Origin: Poronia punctata
Lineage: Eukaryota > Ascomycota > Sordariomycetes > Xylariales > Xylariaceae
NCBI GenBank assembly: GCA_022579005.1
Contig: MU401504.1
Coordinates: 124,001 to 188,000 of the forward strand
Length of the DNA stretch: 64,000 nucleotides
Direction of reading: 5' to 3'
The notes beneath the pieces were generated by a model, which had not been told where the DNA came from, did no database searches, and saw only the letters and a program-made list of their open reading frames with translations. Shown here in pieces: positions 24,178 to 37,330 of this stretch; the first letter of the stretch is position 1; the number at the start of each line of letters is the position of its first letter. The position numbers and the translations under genes were made by a program.

Positions 24178-25196
24178 NNNNNNNNNNTTTACCCAAAGAT
24201 CAACTAAAACCACCCCATGTTTTTTTTTTTTTTTTCCCCCCCCTTTTATCACCCCCCCCCCCCCCCCCCCCCTGTTATATATGAATGAGATGGGAAGGTG
24301 GCTGATGTGGATGGAAATGAAATAGTGCCGCCTTGCCGAGATGAATACCAGACTCTTTTCGGCGGCAGTAAAAGACGACTTAAAGAAGAAGAAGAAGAAG
24401 AGGAGGAGGAGGAGGAAAAAGAGGATATGTTGGAAGATGCGCCGATTGTCGTCTTTCTGCGTATCGTGTTACAGCAGGTCGTGGGGTGGTATTGGTATCT
24501 CTTGTGCCATATCACGGCTGGACCGAATAGTGGTGAGTATTTACGATACCAAACGCGTTTATCATTCTTCATACTAACGTTTTAGCAGTACGTTGTTTTC
24601 CCGCAATACCTTACTTGGAGACACACTATAGTCTTGAAGGTGTTGCTAAAGTTCATATTACAGTCTCCCAGGAAATCGAGAGGATGGTGGGACAACAGCC
24701 ATTTCCTCCCCAACAGCTCCCTCTTCCGCCAAGACGAGAAATGGAAAATCGTCATTTCGGACATTGGATTATTAGTTTGTAAGTTTTCGTTTCTTTTCTT
24801 TTTTCTTTTTTCCTTTTTCCCCTCCTCCTTTTTTTATCCCCCCAACTAAAAAAAAGGGGTGAACTAATGAGTAGCGGCCGGAATAATCTACAAACTAATC
24901 CAACACCACGGGATCCACACCATTCTCTGGACATATATCCTCCCACTCATGTGGGTGAACCACTGGATAATCATGATCACGTACCTCCACCACACCCATC
25001 CTTCGCTTCCGAAATACGCGCCGGAGAGCTGGACGTACCTGCGAGGGGCTCTGGCTACGGTCGATAGGGATCCGGGGTTCGTGTTGAGACATGGGATGCA
25101 TCATATTGTTGATTTGCATGTTGTGCATCATTTGTTTCCGTGAGTTTTTCCTCCCCTTCCCCCTTCCCCCTCCCTTCTCTCCGTCTCTCCCTTTTT

Positions 25197-25227
<31 letters not shown>

Positions 25228-25652
25228 AGTGAGCTAAACGATACGAAAAAAAAAAGCAAAATCCCACATTACCACGCCCAAGAAGCAACAGACGCCATAA
25301 AACCTCTCCTGGGCGAATATTACCACACGGATAAATCTTCCTCTTACTGGGCTTCTTTATGGGAGGCTTTCACGCTTTGTCAGTGGGTTGCTCCTGATGC
25401 TGAGAAGACTGCCAAAGCGGTAAGTTGCGCCCACCCCACCCTACCCACCTATCTACCTACCCCTTTCTTTCTTTTATCATTGTTAGTCGGATGAGTGACT
25501 GATTGTGGGGTACCTATGTTTTATAGAATGTATACAGCAATGACGATGAGCGAAAGACTGTCGATCAAAAGGGCGTTCTATGGTATCAGTCTGATCTGAT
25601 GCCTCCTCCGGTCATCACGATGCGTTCTGGCAAGCGGGTTATTGTTGAGTAA
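23388..25652 (+). CDS. Delta-12-type (oleate) fatty acid desaturase
   Basis: A membrane di-iron desaturase that introduces a double bond into oleoyl chains in the endoplasmic reticulum, making linoleate. Eight exons: 23388-23421, 23530-23543, 23634-24045, 24326-24532, 24632-24778, 24875-25139, 25230-25419 and 25527-25652, for 464 residues. The three histidine boxes are intact: HEAGHGAF, SSHARHHQF and LHVVHHLFP. Other family markers are ELTTCKNTKLDIKTLREHIP, DAPIVVFLRIVLQQVVGW, DNSHFLPNSSLFRQDEKW and LPLMWVNHWIIMITYLHHTHP. Exon 2 is a 14-base microexon, needed to link the N-terminus in frame. A Glu run (about 11 residues) from a GAA/GAG tract sits between boxes two and three. Intron 3 contains the assembly gap, so coding sequence appears complete. 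A TG-dinucleotide tract abuts the last-but-one acceptor. Delta-12 is the best call; delta-15 or bifunctional activity cannot be excluded by eye. Confidence 0.93.
24101..24272. other. Assembly gap with G and C homopolymers inside desaturase intron 3
   Basis: A 76-base G run (24101-24176), ten N (24178-24187), a short fragment, a T run and then a C run (about 24252-24272). All of it lies inside intron 3 of the desaturase. The intron's true length and sequence are unknown. Confidence 0.9.
25201..25227 (+). repeat. TG dinucleotide repeat at a splice acceptor
   Basis: About 13 copies of TG run straight into the acceptor TAG of desaturase intron 6, taking the place of the polypyrimidine tract. Confidence 0.9.
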
Positions 25653-25910
25653 AAGGTTATAGGTTAGGGGGGGGGTTAGATAGATGTCTTTGTGTGTGGG
25701 ATGCTACTATAATACTGCGTTTTTCTTTTCCTTTTTTTTCCTTTTAAACGTCAGTCGGGTTATTAAATCTCTCCTCTTATTGCCTATTCTCTCTAAACCC
25801 CTATAAGTGATGTTTATCGTAGCAAATCCCAACATCGAAAGAGGGCTCCCGACATGGTCATCAATCTAGTTGGCTTCTATTCTATCCCACTTTTATCCTT
25901 CTCCTTCACT

Positions 25911-25942
<32 letters not shown>

Positions 25943-26219
25943 CATACATACTTACCCATAGCAAACAGTCCGACTCCGAGACCGGGTTAGATAGATACCG
26001 GAGGGAAAGGGAAAACGTCGACGGGAGTGAAACGAAAGGAGTAGTGAAAAGTTCACCCTTGCCTTGTGTTTCTTTTCCCGAATTTATCCCTCGCTATAGA
26101 TCCAAACCCGAACGGCATAGGTTAGAGATAACGTGTTTAGAGCTCATTCGAAGCAAGATGGGTCCATATTCATATAAATCCTGTCTTTGATCGGCTTACA
26201 CGAAAAGTGCTAGTCTCTT

Positions 26220-26256
<37 letters not shown>

Positions 26257-27880
26257 CAAAGGAAGTACTTACTAGTACCGGTTCATTGCACAATGCATTT
26301 ATAATATTCTCTCCCTTTATAACTGAAAAAGTACACAACATGAGAGTTTATGGGGCCACATGCGTCGCCTTTGATAGGTAGGTAGGTAGGTAGGTATTCC
26401 CCGTCACCCGTGCCCTCCGAGATGCCTCCGCTCTGCGTTACAGGATTCTTTTTTTTTTTTTTTTTTTTTGGTTTCGGTATCTCTACCGATGATAATGTTT
26501 CTCCTCACTTCTGTACATATATGTCTAGTTTCCCCCCCCAAAAAATTAAAAACTTGTATGAGCGCGAGAAGGGCGAACGGCCGTAGTGTTCGGTAGGTTG
26601 CATGTCACACCAGAACACAGCTATTTTATGTATGTATGTAATTATTTACATAAGGACTTGAGGGAGAGAGAGGGGTGGGGGGTGGGAGAGGCAGCAATAG
26701 GCCAAGTTCGAAGTCTCAGAAGGAAAAAAGTCATTGTTACCTTATTACCACCATCAGCCCGGAGTTTGTAAAGCGCCAATGCTGAGTTACAAAGTTCTTG
26801 TCTTGTTCTGCGCCTTAGGTACATGTAATTATCTGATGAAACAAATACATACCTAACCTAACCTACCTAGGTTTACTTACATGCCAATGATCTCCTGTGA
26901 CCAGTAGTCAAATCGATTCCCCCCCGACCCGCGCCCTTGTGTATAGGCAGGTAGTGTTAGTTCAAGGGTAACATGTAACTATCGCACAATATCTTGGTAC
27001 CTACCTACTTAGTAACACATTGTGTAAGATGCCAAGTTGCAAAAGGTCAATGCTTTGCACCAATTTTCCATTTCGTAACACTTTACTCACCTAGGTAAGT
27101 ACTTACCAGAGACAAGCAACATGAGGTAGGTAGTCGTTTATTCCCATCTGCTATATAAGAAAAGGAAGAAAATAAAAAACCCCCAACCACGACGTCAACC
27201 AAAACATAGGGGTTTGGTTATCATGGGAAAACATATTTTCCTTTGGGTGCAAAAGACTTGTTATTAGAAGAAGAAGAAGAAGAAGATCACCACGGGACTA
27301 ACCCTCATCCCATCATCTAGGTAGTTCGACCCCAGAGAAATCGGCTTCGAGTAATTACCATAATAATAACAGGTTGGGAACCAAAACAGGGACAAGAAAT
27401 CCAGAACGGAAACTCTGATCCTCATTCCCGCAATTTGATAAGGGGCCCGCCGCCGCGGCCGCTAATGGGAGAAAGAGGGAGGGGGGGGGGGGGGGCGATC
27501 AAATCGGATCTAACTACCTACCTACCGGCAGACATCCTATTGGGATGAATGCGGCAACAGGGACCGTGCAAAACAACCTTTTACTTTACAATTAGGTAGA
27601 TGAAAGAAAGAAAAATTGAAATGGGAAAGAATAGATAAACATCTCATAAAGGCGTGACAATAGTATAAGAACCTGTGGATCGTTCGTACCTAACCTTGCT
27701 TACTTACCTGATATGCAAAGACAAGTAACTGACCTACCTACATAGTGTAAAGGCGCAAGGTAGAAAAATGCAAAACTACCGCCCGGACCCACCTAAGATA
27801 GACGTTAAAATTCTACTACTACTACTACTACATTAGGCAACCTTTTAACACAACCCCTCAACCTTCCCTCTTTTACTTTT
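25653..27880. other. Intergenic low-complexity DNA
   Basis: No gene is supported. It contains an ACAT tetramer array (about 25913-25951), T runs near 26221-26253 and 26451-26469, a GGTA tetramer array (26375-26396), a G run (about 27480-27495) and several TACC tracts. It ends where the AT-rich block begins. Confidence 0.6.
26375..26396. repeat. GGTA tetranucleotide microsatellite
   Basis: About five copies of GGTA. The same tetramer, in either orientation, recurs near 16911, 27511, 51919 and many other intergenic sites. Confidence 0.9.
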
Positions 27881-28977
27881 TTTACTTTTTAAAAAGGGCC
27901 TACTATTTTTTTGGTTAAGAAGTATTTTAACTTTTTTTCGGCTTTATAGCTTTTGGATTTTAGGCTTTTGCTTTTTTAAGCTTTTAATTTTTTTTTGCTT
28001 TAAGCTTTTATTATAGTAATATATAAAACAATAAAATACTAAAGTGTTTTAAACCTAGTAAAAGGCAATTAGTATTTTATACCTTTATAAATAAAAAACT
28101 TTTATTTTAAAAGCTTTTATTTAGTTTTTATTATGTTTAAAAATTATAATAAAAACTTTTTTGCTTATAAAAAAGTAATTTTTACTATTATAATAGCAGT
28201 TAATATAGCACTTTTAAACTTTAGGTTTTATACTTTAGCATACTTATACTAAGCTACTAAGGTTATAAATGCTATTTTTTATGTTTTTTTAAACTTAGCT
28301 TTAAAAAGTATAAAATTTATATTTTAAGCTAAACGCTTTGCTTTTTTAAATATTAAAATAGTATTAGTAAGCAAAAAAGTAAATATTTTACTTTTAAATA
28401 AAAGCTTTAAAGCAAAGTAAGCAAGCACTTATATAATAATAATTATAAACTTTTTTAAAAGTGCTTTTATAAGCTTTTACTTAACTTTTTTTATTTAAAT
28501 AAGCTAAATTAATAATAATAATAATAATAGCGTATTAAAAAAACAAAGTAGCTATAGCTTTTATAATAAAAGCTGCTTTTAATTAAAGTTTTGCTTTAAG
28601 TTTAAAACTTACTTTTGCTTTAAGTTAAAACGCAGCTTTAATATTAATTACTTAATAAATAATAATATAAAAAACTTTAACTAGTTTATAATAACTAATA
28701 AATAAAATAAAAAATAAGCTTATATAAGCTAAAGCTTTAAAATTTTATTTTAATTAGTAAAAAGCTTTTTTTAAAATTTTTTTAGCTTTATTAACTTTTA
28801 AATAGCGCTAGCTAACGTGCTTATAGCTTTACTAGCTTACTTTTTAATAGCTTTTTTTATTAATACTAAATAGTTAATTTAATATAAAAATAATAATATT
28901 ATTTATAAGCTATTATAGTATAAAAACTAATTAGTAAACTTTAAAGCAATTTTTAAAAAAAATAAAAAATAAGCTAC

Positions 28978-29176
28978 TAGTAAAGGGAACTATAGGGTAG
29001 TATAGTGAATTCTGTAGATTGATGATATAAAAAAGAAGGAATTTAGCAAGGTTAGGTTAATTAATTATTACTAACTAATTGACCTTAGTGCGCTAGTTTT
29101 TATTTAATTTAGCTATTTAATTTAAGGCTATAAGACTTTATTTTTATAATAAGTCTTTTTATAATATGTTGTATTA
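28978..29176. repeat. Left LTR
   Basis: It starts TAGTAAAGGGAACTATAGGG and ends at TTGTATTA. It aligns without gaps to 36680-36878 with 20 differences by hand count, all transitions. It contains an imperfect palindrome around TTAATTATTACTAACTAATT. Confidence 0.85.
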
Positions 29177-32100
29177 AGTGCCGGCTGTATAAAAAAAGCA
29201 ACGTTAACTTTAATAATTTTAAGTGCTAATTTGTTTATTTTTGCACTTTTTTTGTTTCTTTTGCTTTATAAGGTCTTTTTTATTGCTTATAGTTAGTTTT
29301 ATTAAGTATAATTTTTTTTGTTTTTAGCTAACCTTCTAACTAGTTTTAATACTTTTAAATTAATTGCTTAGCGCTATATAGTTGCTATTTAAAGCGCTAC
29401 TAGTTATTTTTATAATTATAACTTTTTTATTTAACTAAGTATTAAAAACTTTTTTTAAAGCAGTTTAGTTAATAATTTAAAATAGTTTTAACTTTAAATA
29501 ATTTACTAGCTTTTTTTAAGTTTAGTTAGTTATTTTAAATTAAACTTAGTATTAAAACAAATTAATAAAATAAGTTTTTACTTTTTTGTTTAAAAAATAA
29601 GTAAGTTATAAATATAACTAAATATATTTTAAAAGTTTTTAGTAAATTAATTTTATAAGCTAGTTTTTTAATTTTTTTTTTTATTTTTTAAAAGCTAGTA
29701 CGTTGTTAAAAGTATTTTTAAAATAGTTAACTAAGTAAATAATATTTGTAATAAAGTTAAAAATAAACTTTATTTTTTTTGCTAAATTTAATTAGTTTAT
29801 ACTTTTAATTATAATATTGTTTAGCGCAAGTAGTAGCAAAGTTTATAGCTAGTTTTGCGTTTTATTAAAAGTAGATTTAAAAAGTATTTAACTTGTTTAA
29901 ATTTAATACTATTAAAATTATTTTTTTTAATTGTAAAATAATATTATTAAATTTAAATAGTTAAAATTTAAATAGTAGTTTATAGGCAAAGGCCTTAATA
30001 GTTTTAAAGTAGCTACTATTTAAGTTTTATTATAATGCTAGTAATAGTTTAATTTTTTTTTTTTTTAAGTGCTTAAAATAAAAGTAACGTATTACTATTT
30101 TAACTATTTAATTTTTTTATTTTAAAGCTGTATTTATTTATAAATAGTAAGCTATTAATATTAAAAGTTTTGCGCTAAAACTTTTTTATAGCTTTTTTTA
30201 AAAAGCTAAAGTAAACTTTTAGTTTTAGTTTAAAATAATGCTTAATAAAACGCTTTAGTTAGTTAGTAAGATTATTTAAGTAAATATAGTTGCTTAGTTT
30301 TTAGCAATATACTTTATATTACTAGGTATTAGCAGTAACTATTTAAATATAATATAAGTAATTATTATTAAAGTATTAAAATATTTATAGCTTTTTAGTT
30401 TTTAAAGTAAGTTAGCTAATTTAACTTTTAAAAGCTTTATAATAAAGTTTATAGCTATAGTTTTTATAAAGTATAAATTTACTAGTTTTGTTGCTTAATA
30501 AAAACTATATAGCTTTTTTTATAAAGTTATATAAAATTTGCATATATTATAGTAGTTAATATACTTTTTAACTAGCTTTGTTTTAAATTAAATTAAGTAT
30601 TAGTTTAAGTTTTATAATATACGTTGTTTTTTAAAGTAGTATTTATTATTATATGCTGTTATTATAAACGTTGCTACTATACTTTTTAATATATATAGCT
30701 TTTAGTTTTTTTTTTAGTTTATATTATAAATTAAACTTTTAATAACTTTAAATAAATAGCTAGGCTTTAAAAAATTTGCAACGTTTTTGTTGTTATTTTA
30801 AATTTTTTGCAAAATTTAGTAATATTTTAAGTCTTTTTTATAGCTTTTTTAAAATTTCTTTTTTATTTTAAAATTTATAATAGCTATTGTTTTGCTAACT
30901 AACTATACTTAGTTAAGCGTAAGCTTTTTATTTAATTTAATTACTTTGCTATTTTTATTTACTTTATTAGTAACGTTTTAAAATTAGCTTAGTATATTTA
31001 AAATAAAGTTTAATTGTTTTAAAAAGTAATAAGTTTGCAAGCTATATTAAAAAAAGTAGATTAACGCATTAACTAGCTTTTTGTTTGCTTTATTTATTAA
31101 AGTAGTATTAAAGCTAGTTTAATTAAATATTTTTTTAATAGCTAAATAGTTTATTAATACTACTACTAAGTTATTTAAAGCTTTAATTATTATTTTAAAG
31201 CGTTTGTAAGCTTATACTACGTATATTACTTTTATTTTAAAAAGCTTATATTTTAATTTTAGTTAAAATAATAACTAGCTTAAAAATATAATAAGTTTTA
31301 CTTAAATATTTAAAATAAATATATTAAGTTGCTATTTATAGCTTTTTTTAATATAAAATAATATAATATTAAATTTTTGTTTTAATAAAGCGTTTACTTA
31401 TATAAACAAAGTTTGCGCTAAGTTATAATGTTTAAAAATAGTATGCTTATAAATAAGGTTTTATATAGCTTAAAAAAATATAAGTTTAGCTTTAATAGGT
31501 TTAAAATAAGTTAATTAAATATAAGCTTAACGCTTTTTTAAATTATTATTTAATACTTTTTTCTTTTTACGTTTTTTGTTTAATAAAGCAGTTTTTTTTT
31601 TTTATAAAGGTTTTATATATTAAGCGTAGTATAGTAGCAATGTTTATAAAAATCTACTACTACTAAAGTACTATTTTAAAGCTTTTAAGTTATTTAAAAA
31701 TATAAAGTTTTTAAAAGTAGCTAATTTATGCTTAGTTATTAACATTTTAAAAAAGTTAATATAAAAGCTTAGTAGTTTTATAAAAAAGTATTTTAAAAAC
31801 AACTTTTTAAGTAATATTAAAATTTGTTTTTATTTAAATAAGTTAAATACTTTTTATAAATATTTTAAGTAACTAGCTTTATTATTTAAAAATATAATAA
31901 TATTATTAATAAAAGCTTTATAAAATAATTTATATAGTTTTAATATTTAGTTTATAAAATATTAAATATATGCTAGCAAGTTATAAAATTTTATAAGTGC
32001 TACTATAAAGCATTTTAGTTTTTATAAGCTTACTACTATAAATTAGTTTTAATAATTTAAATAAACTTTAAACTAGTAAAAAAAAGTTATAGCATTTACT

Positions 32101-35100
32101 ATAATAATATAACGTTTTTTTTAAACTAATTTAATTACTTTTAATTATAAAAGTAGTAAATAGTTATTAAGTATAGCTATTTTATTAAAAGCTTAAAAGT
32201 TTATTATAAGTTTAGTTTATATACTTTTTTTTACTTGCTAATAAGCAATAAATATTAAATAAGCAAAAAAGCTTAGTTTGTTTACTTATTTTATTTAACT
32301 TTGCTTATATAGCTTATTAAAAACTTTATTAATAATTGCTTAGTTTTTAGCGCTAAAAAAGTAAAGTTAACTATTTAACTTTATTTATTGCTAGTTATTT
32401 ACTAAAAGTATTTTTATTTAGTTTTTTTTTAAAATATTAATAATTTTTTAATTAGTTTAAATTTTTAAAAAATCTTTTAAAATTTAAATAATTTTGCTAG
32501 TAGCAGAATTTAGCCTAGCGTATATAAACTATTTATTAGGCCTAATAATTTCTTTTATTTTAAAAAGCTTTTAAATTTTTATAGTTAATAAAAATTTAGT
32601 TATTTTAAGTTTAAAGTTATTTATTTTCTTATTTTTAGCCTAATTGGTTTTAGTATTAAAAACTTTAATAATTTTTAGTTAGGTTATTATATTTTATATC
32701 TCTTTACTTAAAGTAAAGTATTTTTTAGTAGCTAGAGCTACGTATATAAGTAAGTCTAGTATTTTAAAAGTAATTAAGTATTTAATAAAAACATTATTAA
32801 TAATATTTACTTTATTAGTTGCTTTAGTAAGTATAGGTATTTATAATATTATAGCTACTACTACTATAGTTTTTAAACATTTTTTTTAAGTAGCTTTTTA
32901 TACTTTAATTTTAGTTTATTTATTAATAGTACTTACTTTTATATCTTTTTTAACCTTTTTTAGCTTAAGTAATAAGTTAGCTATAACTATAGTATTTAAA
33001 ATAATTAATTTTATAAATAAAAAAATAGCGTTTTTATATATTAGTTTAAAAGTAAAATTTTAATTTAATAATAATAATTTATATTAAGTTAAAGCTAATA
33101 AGGTTTTTTTTAGTTTTAATAGCACTTTATAAGCTAACGTTATTTTTTAAATATAAAAGTATAACTTTAGTTAAATTATAAAAAAGTATTAAAACCTTTT
33201 ATTGCGTTAAATATAATAGTTTAAGTTTTAAAGTTGATTTTAGCTTTATAAGTATTATTAAAATTTATTTTTAATAGTATTTAAAGTTTTATAATTTTAT
33301 TTAATACTTATGTAAATATTATAAATTTAACTTATTTATTTTTAAATTTGCTTATTTTTATTATATATATTTTTAAAGTAGCTTATTTAGTATACTTAAC
33401 TTATTTACTACTAATACTTTAAACCTTACTTAATTATTTTTTAATAGTATATATAATTATATTTAATAAGTTATAAGTAATAATATTATAACTTATTTTA
33501 ATATTAAAATAAATAATTGTTTTTATAAATTTAAGCTTTATATAAACTAAGATGTATAAGTAAAAGTATTAAAATTAACTAATAAGTTTTTTTATTTAAG
33601 TTTTTAAAAAGGTTATAATTTAAATACGTAGTTTTAAAATTTTTAATTTATTAAATTTAGCAAAATAAGTTTTATTATTAAGTTTTTTATTTAGCTTTTT
33701 TTAACATTTTTTTAAATGTTTAAATAGTTAATTTTATAACTTAAAAAATTAGTTATATTTTATATAATTTTGCTTTAGTAACTTTAAAGTAAAAGTGTTA
33801 TAAAACTTTACTAGTTTTTAAGTATATTTTTAGCTATAGCGTTTTTTTTTTTTAAGTTTAAAAATGTGCTACTATAGTACTTATAATGCATATTATAGTT
33901 AATAACTATAAATACTTTATTTAATTTTAAATTTAAAAAGTTTTTTTTTAATAAGTTTATTAGGCTTTTATTTAAGTTAGATTTATAGTTTAACTTTTTT
34001 TTTTTTACTAAGTTTAAATAGTTTTTTTTTTATTTTTGTTTTTAAATTTGTTTTTGTTTTAAAGTTTATTTTTATTTTTTTTTTAATTTTTAAATTAGTA
34101 TTTATTTTTTTTATAGTTATTTTTATAATAATTATAGTTATTATAATTTTAACTTTTATTATAATTATAGCTTTTATTATATTTACTACTTTTATTACGT
34201 TTATTATACTAGCAGCTTTTAAATTTATTATTGCTTTTATTGTTTAATTAGTTTTTAAAAAAGTTATTTAGCTACTTTGCTTATTTTTTTTTTTAAACTT
34301 AAAAGTATATAAATTTAGCTGCTAATAAAAGTACTGCTTTTTTATAAGCAAAGAGTTTAAAATATTTACTAAAGCTTTTTTTTTAATTAAATATAAGTAT
34401 ATTTTGCTTTAAAGCTAGGTTTATTGCTAACTATATAATTATAATTACTTTTATTTAGTTAAAATTGTTGCTTGCTAGTAAGTAACTTGTTTTAGTATAT
34501 TTAAGCTTTTTTTAAAAGTATTTTTTTAATATGTTTTTATTATATGCAATATTTTTAAGTTTAAGCTATAAAAAGTTGCTTTTTTTAGTAGCAATGCTTA
34601 AAGCTATAGTAAAACGTTAGCTAAGTTAGTTTATTATTTTTTAAATACTTTTATTTTAAAAGCGTTTTTTTTTTAATAATAAAAACTAAATTTTACTAAT
34701 AAGCTATAGCTTTATTTAATAAAGTAAGCTATAGCTATACTAATTAGTTTTTATAAGTGCTACTTTTAGCACTTTTTAATATAGCATTAACTTTATTAAT
34801 AAAAGCTTATATATTTATATAAATAGTTTTAAATTTTTTGTTTATTTAATTAAAATCTTTTAAATTTTTAAAGTTAAGTATAAAAGTGCTAATATTTTTT
34901 TTTTTAATTTTTATTTTTTAATTACTAAAGTTGTTGCTAAATAGCAATATTAAGTTATAATATAAGTATTTATTACTTTTAAGTAGTTTTTATAAACTTA
35001 ATAGTTTTTATAAACTTATAAGTTTTAGTAGTTTTTATAAAAAGCTATTATTATTGCTATTACTTAAGTTTTTTTTAAAGTTTTTTTTAAAAGCTTTAGC

Positions 35101-36679
35101 TTGCTATTTAGTTTATTACAGTTTTTGTTTAAATTTTAACTATATATATAATATAAAAAATTAAGTTCTTTTTAAATAATTAAAATAGTTTTTTAAAGTA
35201 TTTATTATTATTAGTTTAGTTAAAAGTTAAATTAAAGATTATTAAGCTAAAAGCTTTATAAATTAAATTTAAAGTTAATTATTTTTAAAAAGTATATAAC
35301 TAGTTAATTAAAAGTTAACTTATAATAGTATATTATTATTTTTATAAAAGTTGTTAGCTTAACTTAAGCTTAAAAAAAAGCTTTTAAAGTTTAAAATTTT
35401 TTTATATAATATATTTATTTTAAATATATAAAGTTTAAACGCTTACTAAGTAGGTTATAAGTGCACTATTTTTATTTTTAGCTTTTATACTAGTTATATT
35501 ATTTAAGTTTATTTTTAAATTATAAAATATGCTTGCTTTTATATAAAGTACGCTAAATTAAGTTATACTAGATTTTGTACAAAGTATGCTTACTTTTAAC
35601 TTATTAAATATGCTTATATTAAAGTTAATAGTTATAGTATTGCTAGCTTGCTTTAAGCAGTTTAAATAAATAAGTTTATTTTACTTATTATAAACTTTAT
35701 ATTAGATTTTATATTTATTTAAAAATTGTTTACTTTTTTAATTTAATTTACTAAGTACTTAATAGTTTAATTAGTTTGCTTTTAAAACTGCTTTTAATTA
35801 AATATGTTTTATTTTAAAGCTTACTATATTGTTTTATTATTTTTTTATTTTTTAATATTTTTTGTGCTTATAGTATATAAATTATTTTATAAGTTTTATT
35901 AAAGTCTAAGTAGTACTTAAAAATTAAGTAAATTATAATAATTTAGTAAAGTTAATATATTAATAGCGTAAATTATTTAAAACTTATAACTTAATTTATT
36001 AACATTGCTTATAATAAGGTTATTGTTAGCTTTGCTATTATTATTACTTATTTTATTTATTTAGCTTGCTTATTTGGCTTTTAGCTTAACTAAAAAATAA
36101 TATAAAAAATAAATATATATAATAAATAAAAAGTAAAAGAAAACGTTTAATATAAATTTAAAAAAATAAGTATTTTATATAATACTTTTATACTTTATAA
36201 GTTTAAAAAAATAAGTAGTTTATAACATATAAAGTATAGCTAAGCGTTTTAATAAATTAAGCTTTAATAAAAGTAATTATAAATATTAGCGCTATAAAAG
36301 ATTGCTTTATTTATAACTTAAATATAGTAATATAAAAATAGCTTTAGCTATTTAAAAAAAATTATATAATTTTTACTTATTTATAAGGTTTTTACTTAAT
36401 ATAAAAAAGCTTTTGCAAAAGTATAATTAACTTGCTATTAATTAAAAAAATTTAAAAAAATAACTTTAACTAGTTTTTTAATTAAATAGCTTTATAAAAA
36501 GTTTAAAAAAACTACTTTTGCAATTTTGCTTAAAAGGGCTTTGCGCTTTTAAAAAAGTGCAGATTAAGCTTTAAGGTTTAAAAAAACAATAAACTTTTTA
36601 ATTTATACCTATTTGCCGCTGCAAAAAAATAGAAAATAACTAAAATTAATTATATTAATTATATACTTACTATACTATT

Positions 36680-36878
36680 TAGTAAAGAGAACTATAAGGT
36701 AGTATAGTAAATTTTGTAGATTAATAATGTAAAAAGGAAGAAATCTAGCAAGGTTAGGTTAATTAGTTATTACTAACTAATTAACCTTAGTGCGCTAGTC
36801 TTTATTTAATCTAGCTATTTAATTTAAAGCTATAGGACTTTATTTTTATAATAGGTTCTTTTATAATATGTTATATTA
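36680..36878. repeat. Right LTR
   Basis: It starts TAGTAAAGAGAACTATAAGG and ends at TTATATTA. Direct repeat of 28978-29176, about 90 percent identical. The conserved core includes AGCAAGGTTAGGTTAATTA and TTAGTGCGCTAGT. Confidence 0.85.
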
Positions 36879-37330
36879 ATATTACTACTTATTATAATAG
36901 CAACTATATTAATAATAAAGCACTAGCGCACCTTTTAAAAAAGCTGTTAATTTTGTATAATTATAGCTATTTATGCCTTTAACAATACTAATAGCTATAA
37001 AAACGTTGCTAAATTTGCTAGTTTAAAAGTAATATATTTAGCTAAAGCTATATTTACTATTTTTATTACGCTAAAGGCCTTAAACACTAAAAGCTAAATA
37101 AAAATATATTATATAATTAAAATAATTAAATAAAAAGCTATTAACAAGTTTACTAAGTTTTTTAGCAAAATAACTATATTTAATTAAATAAGAGCTATAA
37201 GCAGAGATAAACAAGTTTTAGTTTGCTAAAAGTAAAGTTTTGTTATAATCAGTTTAAAAAACACAATTATTATAATTATTAATTCTTTTTACTTTAATAA
37301 TTAATAATTAACCAAATAAACACGCCTTTA

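Larger units (their letters stand above)
28978..36878. mobile_element. Degenerate LTR retrotransposon, about 7.9 kb
   Basis: Two direct repeats of 199 bases in the same orientation (28978-29176 and 36680-36878) bound a 7.5-kb interior, a size typical of fungal Gypsy or Copia elements. The interior has no open reading frame, so gag and pol cannot be recognised and neither superfamily nor orientation can be decided. TG...CA ends appear as TA...TA after mutation. I found no convincing target-site duplication. The interior plus strand is mostly T-rich, which may hint that the coding strand was minus, but that is weak evidence. Confidence 0.75.
27880..37330. repeat. AT-rich, RIP-like mutated repeat block
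   Basis: About 9.5 kb of extreme AT content with no open frame of any length, bounded sharply by normal DNA on both sides. Nearly all remaining G and C sit in contexts such as AGC, GCT, ACT and GTA. In the sample 31021-31620 I count by eye 63 ApG+CpT steps against 2 GpA+TpC, and 14 CpA+TpG against 44 ApC+GpT. This is heavy C-to-T mutation on both strands, as produced by repeat-induced point mutation. It contains a recognisable LTR pair (see separate entries), and AT-rich DNA extends about 1.1 kb to the left and 0.45 kb to the right of it, so older or nested elements are likely. Confidence 0.9.

Noticed and set aside
8493..25652. A secondary-metabolite gene cluster (regulator, oxidase, decarboxylase-fold protein, desaturase)
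   Set aside because: No backbone synthase or other core enzyme is present in the window, spacing is wide, and the desaturase is a primary-metabolism type.
27880..37330. AT-rich block as a centromere
   Set aside because: It is only about 9.5 kb, contains a defined LTR pair, and is flanked closely by ordinary genes. Known filamentous ascomycete centromeres are far longer.
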